Counted from the first letter of the stretch, positions 1-9,110 are shown. The stretch: 60,054 nt of DNA from Pseudoalteromonas luteoviolacea NCIMB 1944 (GCF_001625565.1 NZ_AUXS01000045.1:1-60054), one strand, 5' to 3'. The notes: generated by a model from the sequence alone, not told the origin. Program-made: numbers and translations.

Positions 1-71
1 CAGGATCCATGTTTTTTGATGCTAGCTTGGTTTTAAGAGTGGTAGCCTTAGCAACTGTCAAAACTGCTCAC

Positions 72-161
72 TTCACCTTGCGCAAAGTAAACGTATTCGC
101 TGCGCTCATAGTCGTTAATACTTTGCACGATATTCACCTTACGCAAATTGAACGTATGCGC
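72..161. repeat. Imperfect 29-bp direct repeat pair
   Basis: Two copies of a 29-bp motif lie at 72-100 and 133-161, 61 bp apart and differing at about 4 positions. Both begin TTCACCTT, continue with a CGCAAA block and end in an ACGTAT block followed by CGC. They sit in the first 270 bases, where I see no convincing gene; short ORFs on both strands run through the repeats without a ribosome binding site. The role is unknown. They could be paired protein-binding sites or the remnant of a duplicated intergenic element. Confidence 0.5.
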
Positions 162-270
162 TTCTCTCTTTTGCACCGCTTTCTTTGTCTGCAAACTGAT
201 GGTGAGATTGCGAAGCTTACAAAGTCTGCTTAACTGTAATGTAGTGAACTGCACAATAGGAATGAATGGT

Positions 271-1068
271 ATGGCGCGTATTGAACGAAGTCAGGTAGGA
301 GCATTTTGTTGGTCTGAGTTATGTAGCTCTGATTGGAGCGAAGGTAAATCATTTTATACTCAGTTATTTAATTGGCAGCATGTCGACCAACCAATTGGAG
401 AGGGGTGTTTTTATACTATGCTGCAAAAGCACGGAGATGACGTTGCGGCTATGTATCAAATGATGCCAGAACAAAAAGAAGCGCATGTGCCCAGTCACTG
501 GTTAGGATATATTGCGGTTGAGAATGTTGACGAGATGGCACAGCGTGCAAAAGGTTTAGGTGCGGACATTATTGCGGGGCCCCATGATGTTCCTGAAGCA
601 GGTAGAATGGTTATGCTTCAAGAGCCCGGTGGTGCAAGGTTTGCCTTGTGGCAAGCTGGTGCTCATACTGGTACGCGAAGAGAGCTTGAAGCTGGTGTGC
701 CTTACTGGTACGAATTGGCAAGCCAACAAAGCGCCAAAAGTGAAGCGTTTTATTGTGACCTACTGGGCTGGCAGGCTGATCATCAGGCAATGGAAAATAT
801 GGACTATGTGGTTTTTAGCTATAACGGTAAACCAGTTGCGGGGATGTTGGAGATGACTGAAGAATGGCAGGGTGTGCCACCACACTGGATGCTTTATTTT
901 GCAGTACTTGATTGCGATGAGGTTGCCGATAAAGCGAAATCACTGGGAGGAGATGTGTGTGTACCGCCAACAGATATTCCTCAAGTGGGTCGCTTTGCTG
1001 TCATAACGGATCCACAGGGCGCTGTATTTTCAGTGATGGCATCCTTTATGGACAAGATTACAGACTAA
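271..1068 (+). CDS. VOC (glyoxalase/bleomycin-resistance-like) family protein, two domains
   Basis: This is a 265-residue protein made of two successive VOC folds, at about residues 8-130 and 140-262, each ending in a strand-rich stretch with a PxGA/PQGA turn (EPGGARFALWQA, DPQGAVFSVMAS). The layout matches the CFP-30B/27-kDa-antigen type of VOC proteins. These are usually metal-dependent enzymes or ligand-binding proteins; the substrate cannot be told. I chose the ATG at 271 because an AGGA motif lies 9 bases upstream, whereas the in-frame ATG at 262 directly abuts it. The gene converges on the next one and overlaps its end by 11 bp. Confidence 0.85.
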   Translation: MARIERSQVGAFCWSELCSSDWSEGKSFYTQLFNWQHVDQPIGEGCFYTMLQKHGDDVAAMYQMMPEQKEAHVPSHWLGYIAVENVDEMAQRAKGLGADIIAGPHDVPEAGRMVMLQEPGGARFALWQAGAHTGTRRELEAGVPYWYELASQQSAKSEAFYCDLLGWQADHQAMENMDYVVFSYNGKPVAGMLEMTEEWQGVPPHWMLYFAVLDCDEVADKAKSLGGDVCVPPTDIPQVGRFAVITDPQGAVFSVMASFMDKITD

Positions 1069-1825
1069 TATTAGTAGCAGCGGTGAGATCAATGATCTCA
1101 CCATCACAATTAGCAAACTCGCTATTTAGGCGATTGATAAAGCGGGTAAATTCGCCACTATTCACTTTATCTTTAATGATATCGTTTAGTTTTGGTAAGA
1201 GTGCTTGGTGCTTTTTGTGAATATAGTGGCGGATAAGCACACCCTGAAAAGGTAAAATACGCATGTAAATTTTACTCAGCCCAGAATCGCAAAGCGAGCC
1301 CATACTAAAATGGTCTGTTGCCAGTAATTGATCACTGTGATTGCGCGTCAAAGCTTGGAAAGCTGATACATTATTGTGGACGGGGTGGCAATCGAGTTTG
1401 GTGCGCTCACAAAATTGTGTCGTCATTAAGCTGCCTTCGATGATAATAATACCGTGCTCACCATTGAGGTGGCACAATTCGGGCTTCAAGCAAAACACCG
1501 CGAGACGCACGGTTGCCAGAGGTGTAGGGATGGGAAGCAGCTGTTCAAATGTGGTCATCGCATTTTCTACACGACCAGCCTCAGCATCGAAACGTCCACT
1601 GTTGACCCATTCAAGGCCTCGTTGAGTGGGTAGATAATGAAATGTCGGAGTGATGTTAAGAGGCCGGTATATCTCAGTAAAAATTTTTTCTATTTGTGCT
1701 TTTCCAAGGTGGAAAGACATGCCTTCACTGACATTTATATTAAATTCCCTAGCGCTCGGTTGACTACATAAACACAACAGCATCAATGCAAAGAAGGGTT
1801 TCACAATGCGTTTTCCAAAATGCAA
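1058..1825 (-). CDS. Periplasmic solute-binding-like protein (transporter substrate-binding domain)
   Basis: The 255-residue product has an N-terminal signal peptide (basic start, hydrophobic core to about residue 24, SAR cleavage region). The body resembles the SBP_bac_3/amino-acid-binding fold, including an N-terminal strand after the signal and a central LATVRLAVF segment. No permease or ATPase lies beside it, so it is an orphan binding protein. Such proteins in marine gammaproteobacteria may sense or scavenge amino acids, or be solute-binding relatives with no transport role. The ligand is not predictable. Its 3' end overlaps the converging VOC gene. Confidence 0.7.
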   Translation of the reverse strand: MHFGKRIVKPFFALMLLCLCSQPSAREFNINVSEGMSFHLGKAQIEKIFTEIYRPLNITPTFHYLPTQRGLEWVNSGRFDAEAGRVENAMTTFEQLLPIPTPLATVRLAVFCLKPELCHLNGEHGIIIIEGSLMTTQFCERTKLDCHPVHNNVSAFQALTRNHSDQLLATDHFSMGSLCDSGLSKIYMRILPFQGVLIRHYIHKKHQALLPKLNDIIKDKVNSGEFTRFINRLNSEFANCDGEIIDLTAATNISL

Positions 1826-1949
1826 ACCTTTCGTTTAAGACTAGCAGAAGTCTTCATTTCTATCAGAGCTCAGTGAGAAAATTCACTTGAATCTGAACAA
1901 GCACGCCCCAACTATTTACATCATCAATAGCCAAATAAATGAGAAAAAA

Positions 1950-2615
1950 ATGACCAAACATGTTGTTATCACAGGTGCAAACAGAGGTATCGGTTTAGAG
2001 TTTTGCCGTCAATATGCCGAGCTGGGCTATCAGGTGACCGCTGTGGTGAGAAACAGTTCTGAAGAGCTTGACGAACTGGGTATCACTGTTATCGAAAATA
2101 TTGATGTCAGTGTTGAGCAAGATGTGGCCAGCCTATCGGCGCAATTACAAGGTCAGGCAATTGATATATTGATTAACAATGCGGGGATATTCAGTAACGA
2201 AAGTCTTGAACATATGGATTTCGCTCAACTTGAGGCACAGTTAGCGGTTAATGCTGTGGCACCTATCCGAGTGACGCATGCACTTCAGTCCCAATTGAGT
2301 AAAGGGGCTAAAGTGGCAATGATCACCAGTCGAATGGGATCAATTACAGACAATAGCTCAGGCGCGTACATTGGTTATCGTATGTCTAAAGCTGCACTTA
2401 ATGCAGCTGGTGTGAGTTTAGCCCATGAACTTAAACCTAAAGGCGTGGCGGTTGCCTTATTACACCCAGGTTTTGTACAAACCCAAATGGTGAACTTCGC
2501 TGGTGATATTTCTGCGCAAGAATCTGCTAATCGCTTAATTGCCCGCATAGACGAACTTACGCTCAGTAATTCTGGAAACTTTTGGCATTCAAACGGCGAA
2601 GAGTTACCTTGGTAA
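1950..2615 (+). CDS. Short-chain dehydrogenase/reductase (SDR) family oxidoreductase
   Basis: A 221-residue classical SDR. The dinucleotide-binding motif TGANRGIG is at residues 8-15, the structural NNAG at 76-79, and the catalytic YxxxK at Y143/K147 (YRMSK), with a Ser of the ITS segment near 127 as the likely third residue. Its length is near the minimum for the family and resembles C-factor/CsgA-like SDRs. It probably uses NAD(P)H on a small carbonyl or alcohol; the substrate is unknown. The longer frame begins at 1887, but the ATG at 1950 starts directly at the Rossmann strand and is preferred. Confidence 0.88.
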   Translation: MTKHVVITGANRGIGLEFCRQYAELGYQVTAVVRNSSEELDELGITVIENIDVSVEQDVASLSAQLQGQAIDILINNAGIFSNESLEHMDFAQLEAQLAVNAVAPIRVTHALQSQLSKGAKVAMITSRMGSITDNSSGAYIGYRMSKAALNAAGVSLAHELKPKGVAVALLHPGFVQTQMVNFAGDISAQESANRLIARIDELTLSNSGNFWHSNGEELPW

Positions 2616-2634
2616 GAGCGTGATGTTCTGAGCT

Positions 2635-2670
2635 GGGCTGATAGAATCAGCCCAAATACAGTTGTTTGGG
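2635..2670 (+). other. Two mutually exclusive hairpins upstream of the cti operon
   Basis: An 8-bp perfect inverted repeat (GGGCTGAT 2635-2642, ATCAGCCC 2646-2653, loop AGA) shares its last three bases with a second arm, CCCAAA 2651-2656, which can pair with TTTGGG 2665-2670. Neither is followed by a run of T. The first may be the 3' end of the SDR transcript. The overlap means both cannot form at once, which would suit a regulatory leader for the gene at 2724, but this is only inference. Confidence 0.4.
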
Positions 2671-2723
2671 GCTGGTTCAGCGAACTATGCTACAATTGCA
2701 AAAAAATAAGCCCAGAGAACTGT

Positions 2724-3116
2724 ATGGAACTTCAAGAGAATACCCCCCTAACACTGCCCCTTTTTCAATTAAATGAACAGTTAGAAGCGCGTGATATCGA
2801 GTCTCCCGATATGCAACTTTCGGTTAATTTGACCGCAGATTTGCTGGCAAATTTATGTCAAAATCCGGCACTAGATCAGAATATGAGTATCCCTTTGGAA
2901 GCTTATGAACTGACAGATATTGAAGCGAATGTTGCGACAATGCTCAGTGAAGGACATCAGGCTCAGCTTATCCTGAATCACGGCCCTGTGTTGAGCGCGG
3001 TATTGAGTCCACTTGGTGAAGATGTGCTTTTTGTTTCCCCTCCCGTTGATATGATGCCGACTTTTGATCTCGGTTTAGATGATGACGATGATGGTGAAGA
3101 AGAGCATAAAGTCTAA
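2724..3116 (+). CDS. Hypothetical acidic protein, cotranscribed with cti
   Basis: I do not recognise this 130-residue protein. It has no signal peptide or membrane segment and is strongly acidic, ending in an Asp/Glu run (LDDDDDGEEEHKV). The body is mixed, with regular hydrophobic spacing that suggests a small folded domain. Only 12 bp separate its stop codon from the fatty-acid isomerase gene, so the two are probably one operon. A cytoplasmic role linked to the envelope stress response of the isomerase is conceivable, but nothing in the sequence shows it. Confidence 0.75.
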   Translation: MELQENTPLTLPLFQLNEQLEARDIESPDMQLSVNLTADLLANLCQNPALDQNMSIPLEAYELTDIEANVATMLSEGHQAQLILNHGPVLSAVLSPLGEDVLFVSPPVDMMPTFDLGLDDDDDGEEEHKV

Positions 3117-3128
3117 GGGGATTTAGTC

Positions 3129-5465
3129 ATGTTGCAAAAGCGCCAGATTTGGTTGGTAGCTGCGTTAATTGTACTCAGTGGCTGTGCTGTTCTTGGGGTA
3201 AGTCATTATGATGATTTGTTTGGACCGGAACAGCCTCGTCAACGCTTAGTCGAATATCGCCAAGGTGGCGCGCAATACTTGCAGCAAGTAAAGCCTATTC
3301 TGGATAACCGCTGCGTGGTGTGTCATGGGTGCTATGATGCCCCGTGCCAACTGAAATTGAGCTCGCCTCAAGGCATTGATAGAGGGCTGAGTAAAACCTT
3401 AGTGTATGACGGCACGCGAATTCTGGCTCAGCCTCCCACACGGTTGCTATTTGATGCAACAACGACTAGTCAGTGGCGTGACAAGGGTTTCACACCCGTG
3501 CTGAATGAGCGAGTTCAAACAGCTTATGCCAATTTACAAGGCAGTGTGATGTACCACAGTTTATTGCTCAAGCAGCGTACGCCATTTCCTCAGCAAACCG
3601 TTTTGAATGATGCGTTTGACTTTTCCCTTGATAGACAGCAAACCTGCCCAACAATGGATGAATATGGGCAGTATGCTCAGGATAACCCCCATGCTGGTAT
3701 GCCTTATGGCTTGCCTGCACTGACAAGCCATGAGTATGGGCAATTGCAAGCATGGATGGAACAAGGCGCTCCAATGAGCGAAGTGGCTGCACCATCAAAG
3801 GCGGTTGCACAGCAGGTGACAAAGTGGGAGCAGTTTCTCAATCAGTCTGGTAACAAACACCAATTGGCTGCTCGCTATATTTATGAGCACTGGTACTTGG
3901 CTAATATCTATTTTGCACAGCACAGTCACACTGACTTCTTTAAGCTAGTCAGGTCTAAAACACCACCCGGTGAGCCAATTGAGCTGATCGCGACGGTTCG
4001 CCCGTTTGATGATCCAAAAGTAGATAGGGTGTATTATCGATTACTGCACGAGCGCAGTACCATTTTGTCTAAAACGCATTTGCCGTTAGCATTAGATGAT
4101 AAAAAGTTGGCCCGCCTATACACGCAGTTTATTGGCCTTGATTACACGGTCTCCGAGTTACCAGACTACGCGCCAAAACTGGCTGCAAACCCGTTTAAGA
4201 CATTTGCGGATATTCCAGTAAAGTCCCGTTATCAGTTTATGTTGGATGAAGCTGAGTTGATAGTAAAGGGCTTTATCAAGGGGCCTGTATGTCGCGGACA
4301 AATTGCATTGAATGTGATCAACGACCATTTTTGGGTGGCATTTGTTGATCCAGAGAAAAATGCTTCGCCAGCTGTTGAGGCTTTATTGATGCAGCATGAC
4401 GATGATCTACTTCTACCAGCCGCTGAGCAAAGTAATGTGTTGCCGTTGTCTAGCTGGGCTAAATATGCAAAACATCAAAGTGATTACCTAGAAGCTAAAA
4501 ACCGGTTATCTGAGCAAATCTTCAATCAGAATGGAAAGATTGATTTAGCACTAATATGGCAAGGTGATGGTCACAATCCCAACGCAGCACTGACCATATT
4601 TCGCCACTTTAACAGTGCCACAGTTGTGAAAGGGTTTGTTGGCCAACAGCCAAAAACAGCGTGGGTTTTAGATTACGCATTGTTCGAGCGTATTCATTAT
4701 TTATTGGTGGCAGGCTTTGATGTATATGGCAATATTGGTCACCAGCTGATCACACGTCTGTATATGGACTTTTTGCGACTTGAAGGGGAGCAAAATTTTC
4801 TTAATCTGCTTCCGCGCAGCCATCGTCAACAAATAAAGCAGCACTGGTATCGCAAATCACATTTGAGCTTGAGTGAGTTTATCAATCGTAAAAGCTTGCT
4901 CGGCGCGCCTAGTCATATTAATTACCAAAGTGATGACCCTCAGCGAGAGCTCTATGAAAAACTCGCCGAATACCTCGCCCCTGTCATGCATAGAGAGTAC
5001 GACTATTTGTCTGTGCCTCCGGTCTTGCGTGTGTTAAATAACTTGCCCAATACTGCGGTGGCGACTCTGCCTCAAGTGTCATTTATACTTGCGAATGATG
5101 AGCTGGGTGAGTTAAAAGGCTACACCTTATTGCGCCACAACGCGCATTTTAATATTTCGTCATTATTGAATGAGGAAGGCCAGCGCGCTTATGCGGAAGA
5201 CTACGTCACTGTTTTACCTGGTTTTGTTGGTGATTATCCAGAAGCCATTTGGTATTTGCCAAACGAAGCGCATGCCAACGCCTTTACCAGCGGCCTAATG
5301 GAGGTGTCTAGTGAAGCAAGTTATCAGGCATTAAAAGCGCAGTTTGGGATAAGACGCACACATCCGCAGTTTTGGCAATACAGTGATTTACTACACCAAA
5401 TTGCAAAACAGACACGCGGTGTTGAGTTTGGGTTATTTGACTATAACCGACTAGAAAACCGTTAA
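3129..5465 (+). CDS. cti: Fatty acid cis/trans isomerase
   Basis: The 778-residue protein matches the Cti family: an N-terminal hydrophobic export segment (residues 8-26), then a cytochrome-c-type haem motif CVVCH at residues 62-66, within a CVVCHGCYDAPC stretch typical of Cti. In Pseudomonas and Vibrio, Cti is a periplasmic haem protein that converts cis-unsaturated membrane phospholipid acyl chains to trans, which stiffens the membrane within minutes of solvent or heat stress. The length is normal for the family (about 760-780). It follows the unknown acidic gene by 12 bp. The LSGC near residue 19 could also be read as a lipobox. Confidence 0.92.
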   Translation: MLQKRQIWLVAALIVLSGCAVLGVSHYDDLFGPEQPRQRLVEYRQGGAQYLQQVKPILDNRCVVCHGCYDAPCQLKLSSPQGIDRGLSKTLVYDGTRILAQPPTRLLFDATTTSQWRDKGFTPVLNERVQTAYANLQGSVMYHSLLLKQRTPFPQQTVLNDAFDFSLDRQQTCPTMDEYGQYAQDNPHAGMPYGLPALTSHEYGQLQAWMEQGAPMSEVAAPSKAVAQQVTKWEQFLNQSGNKHQLAARYIYEHWYLANIYFAQHSHTDFFKLVRSKTPPGEPIELIATVRPFDDPKVDRVYYRLLHERSTILSKTHLPLALDDKKLARLYTQFIGLDYTVSELPDYAPKLAANPFKTFADIPVKSRYQFMLDEAELIVKGFIKGPVCRGQIALNVINDHFWVAFVDPEKNASPAVEALLMQHDDDLLLPAAEQSNVLPLSSWAKYAKHQSDYLEAKNRLSEQIFNQNGKIDLALIWQGDGHNPNAALTIFRHFNSATVVKGFVGQQPKTAWVLDYALFERIHYLLVAGFDVYGNIGHQLITRLYMDFLRLEGEQNFLNLLPRSHRQQIKQHWYRKSHLSLSEFINRKSLLGAPSHINYQSDDPQRELYEKLAEYLAPVMHREYDYLSVPPVLRVLNNLPNTAVATLPQVSFILANDELGELKGYTLLRHNAHFNISSLLNEEGQRAYAEDYVTVLPGFVGDYPEAIWYLPNEAHANAFTSGLMEVSSEASYQALKAQFGIRRTHPQFWQYSDLLHQIAKQTRGVEFGLFDYNRLENR

Positions 5466-5510
5466 AAAGTTAGACGGTGATAGATACCTCATCTGTCACC
5501 GTTTGGCATT

Positions 5511-6137
5511 TTAAAGTGCACTGGCTGCTTTTGCCGCAGCGAGTAATACTTGCTCATCCAATCGTACTTTATAATTTGGGTTGGCGTACTGGAATTGAAT
5601 TAACCCTTTTTTATCGATAACAAATACTGCCGGTACAGGTAGTGCGACTCTGTCTTTTCCGCTGAGATCCACAAAATTTACACCCAATTTATTGCGATAG
5701 GCTGTTGCTGTTTTGTCATCTAAATAATAAGCCAAACCCAAAGCTTGTGAATAGGCCAGTTGGTCGTCAGACAGTAGCATGTAATTTGGTGACTCAATGG
5801 TACTTTTAGCCAGTTCTTTTGGCGAGTCTGGAGAAATTGCAACAATTTGCACATCGAGTTTAGCCAATTGAGACTCAATTTTTTGAATGCCATTAAGTTG
5901 GCGAACACAATATGGACACCATCCCCCACGGTACACGACCACTAAGGTGGTTTTGTTTTTATATAATTGCGCCAATTCTACTGGCTTACCTTGGCTGTTT
6001 TTAAGTATCAATTTAGGGGCATCAAGGCCAGGCAATAAAGGCGCGACTGTATCTGGGGAGTTAGTGATATTGGTAGCAGTCGCAGCTGATACACTCGGGA
6101 GCATAACTAGAAGCAAAATAAAGAGTAGTATTTGCAT
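5511..6137 (-). CDS. Exported peroxiredoxin-like (AhpC/TSA) protein
   Basis: The 208-residue product begins with a clear signal peptide (residues 1-18, SVSA/A) and continues as a thioredoxin-fold redoxin. The active-site segment GGWCPYC (C74, C77) is a CxxC arrangement, closer to PRX-like/TlpA-type redoxins than to typical two-Cys AhpC. The C-terminal half has the VPAVFVIDKKGLIQF strand typical of the fold. It probably handles thiols or peroxides in the periplasm. It converges with cti; only 45 bp separate them. The exact reductase or peroxidase activity is uncertain. Confidence 0.82.
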   Translation of the reverse strand: MQILLFILLLVMLPSVSAATATNITNSPDTVAPLLPGLDAPKLILKNSQGKPVELAQLYKNKTTLVVVYRGGWCPYCVRQLNGIQKIESQLAKLDVQIVAISPDSPKELAKSTIESPNYMLLSDDQLAYSQALGLAYYLDDKTATAYRNKLGVNFVDLSGKDRVALPVPAVFVIDKKGLIQFQYANPNYKVRLDEQVLLAAAKAASAL

Positions 6138-6256
6138 AAAATCCTCTGTCTAAATGTTTGGTCAGTGATATTAGACAGGCAAAGTGACGAAAGACTTTCG
6201 CTCGGGTATGATATTGTTTTTATCCTTGTAATTTTATCACGTCAAAGAGAGCGAAT

Positions 6257-6877
6257 ATGTCTGCAAATATCACAAAGCTAGTGGTGATGCTGGAAATGCA
6301 AAATGCGATGAATACCAAAGTGCATGAGCAATGGTTCAGTCAGGGTTTTGAATGGTATCGAGCGATATGGGTTGAGTGCGCAGAAATGCTTGACCACTAT
6401 GGTTGGAAGTGGTGGAAAAAGCAAACGCCGGATACCGAGCAAGTGATCTTGGAGTTGGTCGATATTTTTCACTTTGGGCTATCTTTGAGAATCGATGGCG
6501 AAACATCATTCGAAGCGCTGGCAACGCAGCTTGACCATGAATTGGCTGCGCCTACACAAGCAGACGATTTTAAACAAACACTTGAGCAGTTAGCGGCGAG
6601 TGCTGTGGCAGAAAAATCTTTTAACGCAGCCGCATTTTCAGGATGTATGGCACAAATCGGCATGAGCCTTGACGATTTATACCGTGGTTATGTCGGTAAG
6701 AACACCTTGAATTTTTTCCGTCAAGATCATGGTTATAAAGATGGCACTTATATCAAAGAGTGGGACGGCAAAGAAGACAATGAACACCTAGTTGAGATTG
6801 TAAAAAGTCTGGATACAGAGCATCCAGACTTTGCTAAGCAAGTTTATAGCGGCCTAACAGCCCGTTACCCTGCTTAG
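6257..6877 (+). CDS. dUTP diphosphatase, dimeric all-alpha type
   Basis: The 206-residue protein has the features of the dimeric dUTPase/MazG-like all-alpha superfamily. An acidic metal-binding helix (residues about 32-47, WVECAEMLDHYGW) is followed by a WWKK segment and a second acidic helix (ELVDIFHFGLSLR), giving the paired ExxE/ExxD ligands for Mg2+. A third motif near the C-terminus (DGTYIKEWDGKEDN) is typical of this dUTPase_2 family. It would hydrolyse dUTP to dUMP, keeping uracil out of DNA and feeding dTMP synthesis. Its end is 1 bp from the end of the converging yrfG gene. Confidence 0.85.
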   Translation: MSANITKLVVMLEMQNAMNTKVHEQWFSQGFEWYRAIWVECAEMLDHYGWKWWKKQTPDTEQVILELVDIFHFGLSLRIDGETSFEALATQLDHELAAPTQADDFKQTLEQLAASAVAEKSFNAAAFSGCMAQIGMSLDDLYRGYVGKNTLNFFRQDHGYKDGTYIKEWDGKEDNEHLVEIVKSLDTEHPDFAKQVYSGLTARYPA

Positions 6878-6878
6878 G

Positions 6879-7550
6879 CTACTTGATTGGCAGCAATGTG
6901 CGGTAGTCACTGATCGCCAAATAGTCAGTGATCTCTCTAGGAGGTTGCTGGCTGTCTGGATTATTAATTGCCAATAGGTGGCCTATTCCGTACTTTTTGG
7001 CAGCAGCCAACACACTCAGGCTATCATCAACAAATAAAGTACGTGTTTTATCAAACCCAATATCAGCTTGTACTTGATGCCAAAGCGATTGGCTTTCTTT
7101 ACTGACACCATACTCATGGGTTGAAATGACTTTATCTAAATACCCATCGAACTGAGTACCACTAAGTTGCGTGCGTTCTATCTTGAGGCTTAAGCTGTCG
7201 GGGTGTGCGTTAGTTAGCAGAACTAATTCTTTATCGGCGTCCTTGAGTGCTTGTAAAAACGCGGGCACGTCTTCTCTGACAGAAATTAGATGCTGCACTT
7301 CTCGTTTTAGCTCCATAATGGGGAGCTGAAGCTGTTCCTGCCAGTAATCGAGACAATACCACTCTATTTGTCCCATCACGGCTTCATATCTGGCAAGTAT
7401 ATCTGCGCGAGCCTGTTCAAGGCTCAGGCCCTGTCTCTGAGCGTGGGCTCTGGGAATGAGCTCTAACCAAAAATGGTTGTCGAAGTGTAAATCTAACAAT
7501 GTGCCGTCCATATCCAACAGAACGGTATCGATTTTAGACCAATTTAACAT
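6879..7550 (-). CDS. yrfG: GMP/IMP nucleotidase, HAD family
   Basis: A 223-residue HAD-like hydrolase with motif I LLDMDGTLLDL (D13 nucleophile, D15 acid/base), a motif II Thr/Ser region around VLLTNAHP, a Lys before motif III, and motif IV in LFVDDSLSVLAAA. The opening after motif I (HFDNHFWLELIPRAHA) is characteristic of YrfG, which in E. coli dephosphorylates GMP and IMP. In enterobacteria yrfG lies beside nudE, as here with the divergent nudE 60 bp away. Family assignment is strong; substrate preference rests on homology. Confidence 0.9.
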   Translation of the reverse strand: MLNWSKIDTVLLDMDGTLLDLHFDNHFWLELIPRAHAQRQGLSLEQARADILARYEAVMGQIEWYCLDYWQEQLQLPIMELKREVQHLISVREDVPAFLQALKDADKELVLLTNAHPDSLSLKIERTQLSGTQFDGYLDKVISTHEYGVSKESQSLWHQVQADIGFDKTRTLFVDDSLSVLAAAKKYGIGHLLAINNPDSQQPPREITDYLAISDYRTLLPIK

Positions 7551-7610
7551 AGGCTTTTAACTGCAAAGGCTTTATGATTAGGTTACCAACATCATAGCAA
7601 ATAAAAGTTT

Positions 7611-8174
7611 ATGTCACAGAAAAAGCACCCATGTCCGCCAGAAATATTGTCATCTGACGTTGTTGCATCAAGTAAGCTGTTTACAGTTGAAGCTTTGTCA
7701 TTGCAATTTTCAAACGGAGAGCGAAGGCAATATGAGCGTGTGAAAGGGGGTGGGCGTGGCGCTGTGATGATTGTGCCAATAACTGCTGAAAATGAACTAT
7801 TATTAGTCAGAGAGTACTGTGCGGGCACACATGACTATCAATTGGGGTTTCCAAAAGGGTTGATTGATCCTGGTGAAACACCGATTGAAGCGGGAAACAG
7901 AGAGTTAAAAGAAGAAGTCGGTTTTGGGGCTAACGAATTTGTGAATTTGAAAACCGTATCATTAGCGCCAAGTTATTTTAAAGCGCAAATGCATATTCTA
8001 TTTGCAAAAGATCTATACCCTGAGCGCTTGATAGGCGATGAGCCAGAACCTCTTGTTGTTGTAAAGTGGCCTTTGAATGATTGGCAATCATTACTTGAGC
8101 AAAGTGACTTTACTGAAGCGCGTAGTGTTGCGGCATTGTTGTTATTACAGCAGCATTTATTAAAGGAGGTTTAA
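7611..8174 (+). CDS. nudE: ADP compounds hydrolase NudE
   Basis: The 187-residue Nudix hydrolase carries a complete Nudix box, GX5EX7REUXEEXGU, at residues 83-105 (G83, E89, R97, E98, E101, E102, G104). NudE cleaves ADP-ribose, Ap3A and NADH-type ADP conjugates. Size and N-terminal half fit E. coli NudE. It is divergent from yrfG and immediately upstream of cysQ: its stop codon lies in the spacer between the cysQ Shine-Dalgarno and the cysQ start, so translation of the two is probably coupled. Confidence 0.93.
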   Translation: MSQKKHPCPPEILSSDVVASSKLFTVEALSLQFSNGERRQYERVKGGGRGAVMIVPITAENELLLVREYCAGTHDYQLGFPKGLIDPGETPIEAGNRELKEEVGFGANEFVNLKTVSLAPSYFKAQMHILFAKDLYPERLIGDEPEPLVVVKWPLNDWQSLLEQSDFTEARSVAALLLLQQHLLKEV

Positions 8175-8175
8175 A

Positions 8176-8967
8176 TTGCAAACCTACTTAGAGCCTTGTA
8201 TCGAATTGGCGCAGTTGGCAGGTAAAGCCATTATGGCAATTTATCAACAAGATGATATTGGCCAACAAGAAAAATCAGATCATACACCGGTCACTGCGGC
8301 GGATTTAGCTGCTAATGAAGTATTGCTTAATGGTTTACAGACGTTAGCACCAGAGATCCCGGTGATGTCCGAAGAAACTCCGATCCCCCCTCTTGAGCAG
8401 CGACAAAGCTGGCAGCGCTACTGGCTGTTGGATCCTATGGATGGTACCGGAGAGTTTATTTTAGAAAGCGGTGATTTTGCCGTTAATATTGCACTAATTG
8501 AAGATAATCAACCTGTCTTAGGAGTGATCCATTGGCCTGCCAAAAACGTCACCTATTTTGCAACTAAAGGCGGCGGTGCATTCAAACGTGACAAGCAGCA
8601 AGATGAACAGATCTTTGTATCACCGCCAGATACTTTGACACTTGCGGTGAGCCGAAGACAAAAAATCGAAGCGGTGAGCCAATATTTGAATAGTCAATTC
8701 GACACCATTGCGCTTGGTTCCTGTTCTCTTAAGGCGTGTATTATCGCAGAAGGGAAAGCCGATTGCTTTTTACGAGTTGGACCTACCGGTGAATGGGATA
8801 CTGGCGCGTCGCAGGTAATTGTAGAAGAGGCAGGTGGTTGCATTACCGATGCACAATTTAATCCACTCACTTATAACCAGCGTGAAACAACTGAAAACCC
8901 AGACTTTATTGTTATGGGCCATCCAGATTGGCAATTTCAAAAGTTGATAAGCCCTCATCAGAGGTAA
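8176..8967 (+). CDS. cysQ: 3'(2'),5'-bisphosphate nucleotidase CysQ, TTG start
   Basis: The 263-residue inositol-monophosphatase-fold enzyme has the metal-binding EET segment (residues 66-68), DPMDGT at 86-91, and WDTGA with W207/D208. CysQ hydrolyses 3'-phosphoadenosine 5'-phosphate to AMP, removing a sulfate-assimilation by-product. The start is TTG at 8176, supported by a full Shine-Dalgarno AAGGAGGT at 8163-8170 with 5-base spacing, and by the start of the conserved N-terminal helix; no ATG lies nearby. It forms an operon with nudE. Confidence 0.92.
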   Translation: MQTYLEPCIELAQLAGKAIMAIYQQDDIGQQEKSDHTPVTAADLAANEVLLNGLQTLAPEIPVMSEETPIPPLEQRQSWQRYWLLDPMDGTGEFILESGDFAVNIALIEDNQPVLGVIHWPAKNVTYFATKGGGAFKRDKQQDEQIFVSPPDTLTLAVSRRQKIEAVSQYLNSQFDTIALGSCSLKACIIAEGKADCFLRVGPTGEWDTGASQVIVEEAGGCITDAQFNPLTYNQRETTENPDFIVMGHPDWQFQKLISPHQR

Positions 8968-9110
8968 TTTTACCCGAACAGAAGGCGTATTTTGTTGATA
9001 AAATACGCCTGCAATAAATCTACTTAGGCCTCTAAAAGTAGGGTTATCTCTAAAAATAAGTGTTATTGATGTATTTTTGTTCGTTTAAACAATTATTTTA
9101 TGTCAAATCC

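Noticed and set aside
9..254. Overlapping ORFs on both strands at the left edge
   Set aside because: No ribosome sites, low-quality composition, and they run through a direct repeat; treated as noncoding.
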